From positions 21,346,773 through 21,410,772 of the forward strand of contig OX155961.1 in assembly GCA_944548615.1 (NCBI GenBank): 64,000 bases of DNA. Reading direction: 5' to 3'. Shown here one piece after another: positions 56,278-64,000 of this stretch. Position 1 is the first letter of the stretch, and each line of letters starts with the position of its first letter. The translations under genes and the position numbers were made by a program. The notes under the pieces were generated by a model that was given only the letters and a program-made list of their open reading frames with translations, had not been told where the DNA came from and made no database searches. Source of the stretch: Micropterix aruncella (Eukaryota > Arthropoda > Insecta > Lepidoptera > Micropterigidae).

Positions 56278-56664
56278 TGAAATGCGTAAAGTTTTAAACA
56301 TAACGGTATTATGATAGCTGACATTCTAATTCTCATATAATTTATTAAACATCTATTCATTTAAAAAAAAACTACGAAAGCATTATTGCTGGATTGACAA
56401 TAAAATATATATTTTTTGATTATTCTACATAGAATTTGCATTTCTATTTTAATATATTATTCTCCTTGACTCTTAAATCACATTAGTATATTTTGATTAT
56501 TTGTATATAGGTAATATTGAATATAATATTACAGCGATGACAACTATCACGATAGTTATGTTTTTAATAATTAAATTTTTAGCATTTAATTTTGTGACGC
56601 ATCCAAGTGTAGGAATGCCTATCTACTGGAGTAGTTGATTGTATTGTATTGTATTGTATTGTAT
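56278..56664 (+). repeat. LINE 3' UTR with (TTGTA)n tail
   Basis: It matches the 22,254 copy and ends GGAGTAGTTGATTGTATTGT followed by further TTGTA-type pentamers. Pentamer tails rather than poly-A are usual for CR1-type elements. Confidence 0.88.
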
Positions 56665-57136
56665 TGACCAAATAATGCCTTCAGCTCAATCGGATGAAGC
56701 GTTTTAAGCTCACAGTAGTGCATCCACAGAAGTAAAATGCCCAACACTGCGTGCGTGTGAATATCTCCATGCAAATGCATAAGCGAGCGAGATCCGACAC
56801 GATTTTTATCGGGCGTGCGGCGCTCGCAAGCCGACTGAGAAAAATTGTCGGAGCCGACAAAAAATCGGTGTCGGATAAGTGGGAACAGCTCCATACAAAA
56901 TGTTCTGCCACTAGGCCACCCGACATACAAGTGGGTACAGGCGGTTACGGAATCGACACGATTGTTTCTGACCCATCTAACATTAGGCAGGATATATCGA
57001 GAGGGCTGGTTTTGATGCAGTTTACAGTGTTTTCTCGATTTGTAGTTTCCGTATTCGGTCACCTACGAGGCGTAATGAGGTGCGGGTTGCGAGCGATCGG
57101 TTCGGATCGCGTCCTGCGGCCGCCGCGGCGGGAGGA
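56665..57136. repeat. Dispersed repeat related (inverted) to 49.8-50.0 kb; GC-rich end
   Basis: TTCAGCTCAATCGGATGAAG at 56,680 and AAAAAATCGGTGTCGGATAA at 56,858 are inverses of phrases at 49.8-50.0 kb. CGGCCGCCGCGGCGGGAGG precedes the next repeat. No gene recognised. Confidence 0.6.
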
Positions 57137-57545
57137 GCAACTTGGGTTGTCGACTACGGCGGGCGAGCCCATCACCTCAGGAAGTTTTAACGATTAGTCG
57201 TTCTATCTCCCTGGAGTGAGCGCAGAAGACTTGAGGACAAAACAGTCCACCGTCTAGCTACGCCACAAGCCCGTAAGAGGCCAACGCCTTAACCGCGAGA
57301 TAGCCAGGAATGTTACCCGGCGGGCCGACACTCACGCCCTTACTTCCAATTGTGACCAGATTACTCCGGTCTCTCGATTGGTTACGAGTTTGAGGTCGCT
57401 TGCGCGGTCCTCTCCCTTGCGAAGCGGTGAAACGGTGTATACCGAATCTATCGCGGACCACAGCGTCCTTTGCCCGGTTCTTCAGCCAGGATCGGATGGC
57501 CGATGGTCATTCCAAGAGTAGTCGCCGTAAGGTCCGCAACCACCC
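57137..57545 (-). repeat. GC-rich interspersed repeat, copy f
   Basis: GGGTTGTCGACTACGGCGGG through GTCGCCGTAAGGTCCGC. The blocks are in the same order as copy e, plus the extra CTACTCTTGGAATGACCATC region present in copy c. Confidence 0.88.
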
Positions 57546-57578
57546 TCGCTCTATAGGAAACAGTACTGCTTAGAAGGA

Positions 57579-58020
57579 GCAGCAACTTGCGGTGTCAACT
57601 ACAACGGGCGAGCCCGTCACCACAGGACGTTTTAACGATTTTTTCGTTCTGTCGCCCTGCAGTGAACGTAGAAGACTTTGGACAGAACAATCCAACGTCT
57701 AGCTACGCCACAACCCGCAAGAAGCCAACGCCTTACCGCGAGATAGCCAGTGTTACCTGGCGGGCCGACCCTCGCGCCCTTGCTTCCAATTGTGACCAGA
57801 TTTCTCCGGTCTCTCAATTGGTTCCGAGTTCGAGGTCGCTTGCGCGGTCCTCTCCCTTACGAAGCGGTGAAACGGTGTGCACCGAATCTATCGCGGACCA
57901 AGGCGTCCTTTGCCCGACTCTGAACCGGGATCGGATGGGTGTTGACCCGTGAGTGTGACCGACCCTGAACACATGGGTCATCGTGGCCACCTCATCATGG
58001 GCCCGTTAGCTCCCAAGAAG
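57579..58020 (-). repeat. GC-rich interspersed repeat, copy g (long form)
   Basis: Inverse of copy a, including the distal part GTGTTGACCCGTGAGTGTGA ... GGGCCCGTTAGCTCCC that shorter copies lack. Tandem with copy f. Confidence 0.88.
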
Positions 58021-58583
58021 AAGGAGCAGCAGTAAGAGGAAGAAGGCCGGACCGCCGCTCTGCGATCGCAAAGTGCCATCCGTTTCATCCGCCCATTTTA
58101 CCCGCTACTTGCCTAGCCCGTTCGATCTATTTCATATTTTTAGAAATTCAATCGCCGTTTGTGAAAAGGCAGTTACAAAATGTGGATTTTGAGAAAACTA
58201 CAAAAACATATTTATTTTAAAAGTTTTCATTTAAGCTAATATCTTTTATTTTTCGAAATAAAATACGTAAAAAGGTTATATACAACGTCCGCCTAACTAG
58301 ACCGAAGCCCGTACCGAGGTAGACTCGACTATGTTTTATTTACTTATAAACTTACGACTATAAACTTTATTTATTGCATACGAAATTTTTATTTTTGTAT
58401 CGTTATTTAATTTAAAATATCAATTTGAGCGTACATTCTCATGAGAAGTCTTTCCAATGGAAAATTAAAAAAAAATGTAAATATGTTTAAAAAAATATTT
58501 TTTTTATCTTAGTATTTTTTTTCTACAAGACATTATTCTCTAGGTGAAAAAAGGAGTTTTTTGTAAGGTATGGTTCGTTGCAG
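58021..58583. other. AT-rich intron sequence upstream of the Ptpmeg2 exon
   Basis: Nothing was recognised. It ends in a polypyrimidine-poor acceptor GTTCGTTGCAG. Confidence 0.5.
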
Positions 58584-58792
58584 GGCGGATACCCGGCCAA
58601 GCTGAAGAAGGTGCTGATAGTGACGGCGCCGCTGTGGTTCAAGGCGCCGTTCCGCATCCTGCGGCTCTTCGTGCGCGAGAAGCTGCGCGAGCGCGTGCAC
58701 ACGGTCTCCGCGCCGCAGCTCGGCCTGCACCTGCCGCGCCGGGCGCTGCCCGCGCGCCTCGGCGGCGCCGCCGACGCCGACCACCGAGCATG
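58584..58792 (+). CDS. Ptpmeg2: Ptpmeg2/PTPN9 homologue, internal exon: end of CRAL-TRIO domain
   Basis: The exon lies between acceptor TTGCAG and donor GTACTG and reads GGYPAKLKKVLIVTAPLWFK, then ILRLFVREKLRERV and LHLPRRALPARLGG, ending with two bases of a Trp codon (HRAW). This is the C-terminal half of the CRAL-TRIO (SEC14 lipid-binding) domain of the non-receptor phosphatase MEG2; human PTPN9 has the same order (FPARLKKVLIVGAPIWFR, HLPRECLPENLGG). In the family this domain binds phosphoinositides and holds the enzyme on secretory vesicles. The exon is very GC-rich, unlike the flanks. The preceding exons (CRAL-TRIO N-terminal part) were not found in the window. Confidence 0.93.
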
Positions 58793-59782
58793 GTACTGTC
58801 CCTCGCGCCCCCGTATTTTGCCCATTCGCCCATCGCGCTCGGGGTCCATCGGAACGTATATCCCTCGGGGTGACCGTCTTGCCGCATGCGAGCCTTTACC
58901 TCACCGCGCATTCAGTCGCTCCCCGAAACCACAGTAGGTGTGATGTGAACATTGCAGTTTTAGATATTTCTTCAAAGAACTCATCGATTATATTCCCGGG
59001 GAGACCGAGCTCCTAAAGAGACGGAACGGGCATTCCCGGCCCTTCTTACGGGAAAGGAGGTAGTGTTATATTTAACGGAGAGCGCATCCGAGACATCCGA
59101 GGATTACTTCAGTATGGAGTGTTTTTTACTTCTATAGCCATCCAGCGCAGAGTTCATCTCGACTTCGACGATACTGTCTAATCCTCGACGATGCGAATCG
59201 CCGACACTAATTACCTCGCAAATAATGGCAAAGGCTTCCTGAGGTTTGCAGCCATCTAAAATATGTAAAACCGTATAGGATATGAAATATCCTCTCAATA
59301 GCTACAGCGAGCGACGTTCGCGGGCTGCTATTTCTTTAAACGCGTTTCAGTATTTTTCTCTATCTGGTGTAGTTTAGAATTTCCTTCTAGTGGCCCATAG
59401 TTAACAACCTTTTATATGACTCAGTACTGTAAGCACCGAAAGAACAGCTAAACGCGTCTATGCCCTTTTCTCTATCTCTTTAGCGGCCATTGTCATTATG
59501 ACGCGCCCCAGGGATATTTGTCGTTTGAGCCGAGAGACTACTCACAGGAGTAGGTACATTGTATAGGATGTTTATTTTTGAGCTATAGCTGAAACAAAAT
59601 TGGAGATTTCATCTGGGTCTTTCCGAGTGTCCAGTCCTCAGGTCCATCATCACCTGTGGAAGTCACTCCACGGCTGCTGCTATAATTTTGCTATGCTTTG
59701 TGGTTCTCACATGCATTCTACGCTTAAGTCTAATAGCCGTGTTTTGTCATGACTTTGTATAATGAGAGTGTTTCGTTTGCAG
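58793..59782 (+). other. Intron of the Ptpmeg2 homologue
   Basis: 990 bp, GT to AG. No further exon or repeat was recognised. Confidence 0.75.
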
Positions 59783-59919
59783 GTTACTTCACTGCTTAAA
59801 ATCATTCACGAACGGCAGCAATGGAGTGGTTGCCGCAGCGGATCCGCAGATAATCAACTTGGATTACGACTTCAGCGATCATTACGCCCCTCCACCCGCT
59901 AAATTAGTTGCCTACAATG
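59783..59919 (+). CDS. Ptpmeg2: Ptpmeg2/PTPN9 homologue, next exon
   Basis: The acceptor TTTGCAG and the split Trp codon fit the previous exon exactly. It reads WLLHCLKSFTNGSNGVVAAA, then IINLDYDFSDHYAPPPAKLV and AYN, and ends one base into a codon at donor GTAATA (an alternative donor GTGAAT nine bases on keeps the phase). It covers the last strand/helix after the CRAL-TRIO lipid pocket (family: GGYxxxDxxxW) and the start of the low-complexity linker before the phosphatase domain. Conservation drops here, as expected. Confidence 0.85.
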
Positions 59920-61542
59920 GTAATATAGGTGAATATATTCATTTCTTACTTTTACGCACGCTAACAACTGACATTTACGCATGTTTTTATTCTACTCCTA
60001 ACCCCTCGACTATTCCATGCAAGATGATATTTTAAATGTGGAAATACCTTTTCAGTCCTGACAGTAAATAAATAATACAGTATGGTAAATCGGCAATAGA
60101 CATCTTGAGACATCCAAAATTGCGACCATCCTTATTCTGAACGATTGTTGTTGCTCCAAATGATGTCATTTGGAAGCAAGATATGAATTTACGAATTTTA
60201 CGCCAAAACAATTTTGATTGAGGTGTGGCTCCAGCCAATAGTGCTTTCAATGGTTCTGGCGGCGAAGTCAATGGTGGCATTACAACTTTTCTATATGCGC
60301 AGCATGAAACGGCTGATTCAAGTTTGTATTTGAATGTTCTTTGTCCATATTGTTGGTATTGTTGGTATTCGTTGTAATCGTATTTCCACTTATTTTATGA
60401 CAATGTTACGAATATTACTGTGCGCCTAGTGAAAGTTATAGTGTATCCACCTCTAAAGTTATGGCGTTGCCGCTCAATATCATTTGACACAAAATCCCCC
60501 CCCCCCCCCCTCCCTGCACCGGCTCACAGGCAGAGGGAAGGTCGGAGTGGTTCCCGTACAGAGGCATACTTGTGCCACATCCATCATTTTTATTTCGATT
60601 TTGTCACTCATCAGCCGATTTCTGTGACTTTCATACGTCCTCGGTTCGTACTGTTTCATATTCGCACTCGGACTGAAATGCCCAACGTTGCCCTCTCCAT
60701 GGCTCTCTGAGCTACATGCAGCTTGACGTGTGAGGGTCCGTAAGCCATATCGGGCAGGTACCTTCGTTTTAAGTGTTGCAGAATACCTGATTCCGTAACA
60801 TTCGATAACTTTCCCAAAACACGCCTTCCCCATTTTTCCACTTGTCAACTGTGTCTCATTCACTGTGTCAACTGTGTCTATTCATTTCGGTAATCTCATT
60901 TTACCTACTAAATTTTAGCATGTCCCAGTCACCTGTATGCATTTGTCCATTTAATAATACGTCACTTCTGACAATTATACCCAAGTGAGGGTGAGATTTT
61001 TAGGTTTTAGATCGTTACCGAAATCCTCCATTTCTTACCTCCAGAAGTGTAATAATAATAAAATAATAATAAATAAATGACCCCGGTTTGTGAATTCCAG
61101 GGCAGCTCCGTTTGTATGTAATATTGTATATACTTTGTAACTTTCGCCCTTCGCATTATTGTGACTTAGGGAACGATAGCGTATCTTCGATCGGGCTGAA
61201 TTAGGAAACCCTACAACGAACAAATATCGCGCGGCTAGTAAATAACCGTTCGGTCATCGCGCTTATTCCCCTTCGTTTCCCTTTTTCTCACGGTCTCCTA
61301 GTCTATAAAACGTCCAGTTTGAGATTGTACTTTTCGAAGAGGTATATGCACGACAGTAATTGACATCTGTAACATCTCGTTATTACTTTAAAACTCCCGA
61401 TTAAACGTTCGCTCTCAGTTCTCATTCAGTTTAGGCAGACTGAGCCGTTTGAGCTTTTAGAGTATTTTTTTTCTACAATGTGCATTTGTAAGTATGAAAC
61501 TAAAGCAATAAAGTATAAAAAGTAGTTTTTTTACTCCGACAG
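59920..61542 (+). other. Intron of the Ptpmeg2 homologue
   Basis: 1.6 kb. It contains a C16 run at 60,495-60,510 and GTTGGTATTGTTGGTATT repeats at about 60,348. A small unseen exon may lie here, because the phases on either side do not match the most protein-like reading of the next exon. A GTAAGT donor-like site occurs at 61,488. Confidence 0.55.
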
Positions 61543-61724
61543 GCGAGGCGAGAGGGGCGGCGATGACGCCGGGCGGTGCGGAAGCGGAAGCGGCGGAAAC
61601 GGCCGAAGCGGAGCGGAGCGGCGGCGGCGGCGGCGGCGGCGGCGCGGCGCGGGGAGCGACGCGCGCGCGCTCAACGGGACTCCTCACCGCAACGCACCCG
61701 ACGACTACTCGCCCCGCCTCTCTC
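61543..61724 (+). CDS. Ptpmeg2: Ptpmeg2/PTPN9 homologue, probable linker exon
   Basis: Bounded by acceptor CTCCGACAG and donor GTGAGT, 182 bp and extremely GC-rich (a GGC/CGG run near 61,620). In the frame that joins the next exon in phase it reads RGERGGDDAGRCGSGSGG, a run of nine Arg, then GSDARALNGTPHRNAPDDYS. In the frame that joins the previous exon it reads EARGAAMTPGGAEAEAAE with a Gly run. The two cannot both hold without a missing exon of length 3n+1. The linker between CRAL-TRIO and PTP domains is poorly conserved, so homology does not decide. Confidence 0.6.
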
Positions 61725-62443
61725 GTGAGTTTACAATCCTATCCGCGGCTCTCATTTACCCCCTACGACTGAAGTTAAGACGGACCCGACCTCGGTCGTC
61801 TGATTCCACACGGCGGATTCGTTTAGTTCTTATTATTGTATACGGTCGAGGCGCCTTATACCTCTATCCTAGTCGCTCACCGTAGCCCACGACCAGAGCC
61901 AGATCCTCGGTTTGCGATTAGTCTCCGTGCCGCTCGATCGACCGCCCTTTCTTGTCGGTCGTCGGCTCCTCCTGGCTCCTCGTTTCTTTTCGCCTGGACG
62001 TTTTTCAGATTTGGAAACGAACGGGAGTGTGACACGGCGCCTAGTCTGGCCGGCGAGGCGGACGAGACGACGAATAGCAACCGGGTTCGCGTATTTCGAC
62101 CGTCGCAAAGATGCCTTGCGAACGGACGCTTTTTTCTTCGCTATTTTTTTCTTCCCTAACTTCTCCTCTCGATTTCGATTTCTTTTGAGCTCGCGCAGGC
62201 GGCCGAGTCGATCGTCTCCTGTCGGCGAGCGGTTCGGCGGCGTTCTCGCGCCCTCCCGCGCCGCCCGTAGGTCGTCGCGATCGATTCTTTATCGTCGATT
62301 TGTTTATTTGTCTCCTTCGTCGCGCGCCTGACTGCAATTATCGCATAGAGCTAATCTTAATTCCGACGGCAAGAATTCTTGGAATACCGGCGACGAGTAA
62401 GAGGGCGGAAGGGAGCGAACTAAAGCGATTATTTTTCGGGCAG
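61725..62443 (+). other. Intron of the Ptpmeg2 homologue
   Basis: GC-richer than the other introns, with several open frames on both strands but no recognised domain. It ends in acceptor TTTTTCGGGCAG. Confidence 0.6.
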
Positions 62444-62657
62444 CGAACGAGGCTTCGGAGGGATCGCGGCGCTCGTCGGAGCGGTGCGGATCGGCGTCAT
62501 CGGGATTCTCGGAGGAGGAGGCGAGCGACGCCAACGGCACGTCGCTGTCGCCCGCGCGCCTCCTGGCCCGCGTCGCGCTGCTCGGCCGCCGCGGGCTGCA
62601 TCGCGAGTACGACGCTCTGCGCGCCAAGCCGCCGCAGGGGACCTTCCTGGCCGCCAG
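62444..62657 (+). CDS. Ptpmeg2: Ptpmeg2/PTPN9 homologue, exon leading into the phosphatase domain
   Basis: The exon reads NEASEGSRRSSERCGSASSG, FSEEEASDANGTSLSPARLL and ARVALLGRRGLHREYDALRA, then KPPQGTFLAA, ending two bases into a codon at donor GTACGC. GLHREYDALRAKPPQGTF matches the start of the PTPN9 phosphatase domain (human GIYEEYEDIRRENPVGTF). A Ser/Glu-rich acidic linker precedes it. The catalytic HCxAGxxR exons should follow to the right of the window. It needs one base from the preceding exon. Confidence 0.9.
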
Positions 62658-62689
62658 GTACGCTCGCCGCTGACCGCTCGCTCAGCGGC

Positions 62690-64000
62690 TCACCGTCGAC
62701 CTCCCCCCTCCACCCTCGCTTTAACCACTTCTCCCTCTCCCGCTCCCTCTCCCGCACCCTCTCCCGCTCCCTCCCCTGCTCCCTCTACCGCTCCCTCTTC
62801 CGCTCCCTCTTCCGCTCCCTCTACCGCTCCCTCTCCCGCTCCCTCTCCCTCTCCCGCTTCCTCTCCCTCTCCCGCTTCCTCCCCTGCTCCCTCTCCCGCT
62901 CCCTCTCCTGCTCCCTCTCCCGCTCCCTCTCCTGCTTCTTCTCCCGCTCCCTCTCCCGCTCCGTCTTTCTCTCCCTCCCGCTCCCTCTCCCGCACGCTCT
63001 CCCGCTCCCTCCACCGCTCCCTCCCCAGCTCCCACCCCCTCACCCTCTTCCGCTTCTTCTCCCTCTCCCGCTCCCTCCCCCGCTCCCTCCCCCGCTCCCT
63101 CCCCTGCTCCCTCCCCAGCTCCCTCCCCAGCTCCCACCCCCTCTCCCTCTTCCGCTTCTTCTCCCTCTCCCGCTCCCTCTCCCTCTCCCTCTCCTGCTTC
63201 TTCTCCCGCTCCCTCTCCCGCTCCGTCTTCCTCTCCCTCCCGCTCCCTCTCCCGCTCCCGCTCGCTCTCCCGCTCCCTCTCCCGCTCCCTCCCCCGCTCC
63301 CTCCCCCGCTCCCACCCCCTCCCTCTTCCGCTTCTTCTCCCGCTCCCTCTCCCGCTCCCTCCCGCTCCCTCTCCTGCTCGCTCTCCCGCTCCCTCACCCG
63401 CTCCCTCCCCTCTCCCTCTTCCGCTTCTTCTCCCGCTCCCTCTCCCTCTCCTGCTCGCTCTCCCGCTCCCACTCCCGCCCCCTCTCCCGCTCCCTCTCCC
63501 GCTCCCCCTCCCGCTCCCTCTCCCTCTCCCGCTCGCTCTCCCGTTCGCTCTCCCGCTCCCTCCCCAGCTCAAACCCCCTCTCCCTCTTCCGCTTCTTCTC
63601 CCGCTCCCTCTCCCGCTTCCTCTCCCGCTCCCTCTCCCGCTCCCCCTCCCGCTTCTTCTCCCGCTCCCTCTCTCGCTTCTTCTCCCGCTCCCTCTCTCGC
63701 TTCCTCTCCTGCTTCTTCCTCCGCCCCCTCCCGCTCCCTCTTCCGTTCCCTCTTCCGCTCCCTCCCGTTCCCTCTCCCGCTCCCTCTCCCGCCCCCTCCA
63801 CCGCTCCCTCCCCCGCTCCCTCCCCAGCTCCCCCAGCTCCCTCCCCAGCTCCCACCCCCTCTCCCTCTTCCGCTTCTTCTCCCGCTCCCTCTCCCTCTCC
63901 CTCTCCTGCTTCTTCTCCCGCTCCCTCTCCCGCTCCGTCTTCCTCTCCCTCCCGCTCCCTCTCCCGCTCGCTCTCCCGCTCCCTCTCCCGCTCCCTCCCC
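62690..64000. repeat. Pyrimidine-only CCCTCTCCCGCT satellite with higher-order blocks
   Basis: The plus strand is almost free of purines apart from the G in CCCGCTC, in 6/12-bp units, up to the window edge. A block of about 130 bp (from CAGCTCCCACCCCCTCTCCC through CCGTCTTCCTCTCCCTCCCG) near 63,118-63,250 recurs near 63,835-63,965. Very long minus-strand open frames (Arg-Glu-Arg or Gly-Ala-Gly-Glu) are repeat artefacts. It lies in the intron after the last Ptpmeg2 exon seen. Confidence 0.93.

Noticed and set aside
58523..58937. Other open frames over the first Ptpmeg2 exon
   Set aside because: Shadows of a GC-rich exon. Only the frame with LKKVLIVTAPLWFK matches a known family and its splice phase.
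62690..63855. Minus-strand frames of 150-283 codons rich in Arg-Glu or Gly-Ala-Gly-Glu
   Set aside because: Periodic artefacts of a purine-rich satellite strand. Three overlapping frames stay open at once and none has domain features.

Overview
The window looks like insect nuclear DNA, most likely from a moth or butterfly. It is AT-rich, intron-bearing and crowded with transposable elements. It contains a short run of the insect telomere unit (CCTAA)n and four coding exons of an animal protein tyrosine phosphatase, the PTPN9/MEG2 (Drosophila Ptpmeg2) homologue. There are no bacterial operons, CRISPR arrays, rRNA genes or complete tRNA genes. The species assignment is inference.

Layout. 1-7.6 kb holds a reverse-transcriptase scrap beside a (TA)n microsatellite, a 200-base assembly gap, members of a CTAGCTGACCCG-type dispersed repeat, a damaged THAP exon, a foldback MITE and a 160-bp tandem repeat. 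7.6-13.2 kb is the best mobile gene: a P-element/THAP9-type transposase whose three exons join in phase into about 885 codons with candidate catalytic residues D320, D410 and E639. 13.9-15.3 kb is a second, broken P-type transposase on the minus strand. 16-22 kb is nested MITEs, LINE fragments, a (CCTAA)n tract and several copies of a GC-rich interspersed repeat. 22-36 kb has LINE tails, a tyrosine-recombinase (Crypton/DIRS-like) remnant, a Tc1 element with intact inverted repeats but a decayed gene, and several GC-rich patches. 36-51 kb contains 120-bp minisatellite clusters, three long hairpin elements (two with exact 12-13 bp target duplications) and a LINE split by the GC-rich repeat with an exact 22-bp target duplication. 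51-56.7 kb is an almost intact CR1/Jockey-type LINE with ORF1 and an EN-RT ORF2 broken by one frameshift. 57-58 kb holds two more GC-rich repeat copies.

58.58-62.66 kb carries the only host gene recognised: plus-strand exons for the end of the CRAL-TRIO (SEC14) domain and the linker of the Ptpmeg2 homologue. The phosphatase domain should lie beyond the right edge. I could not find the earlier CRAL-TRIO exons, so most of the window may be one very large, transposon-filled intron of this gene (inference). The last 1.3 kb is a pyrimidine-only CCCTCTCCCGCT-type satellite inside the next intron.

The genes do not form a pathway. The window is a host-gene intron region colonised by DNA transposons (P, Tc1, hAT, piggyBac-like and other MITEs, YR) and retroelements (CR1/Jockey LINEs, SINE-like and hairpin repeats).
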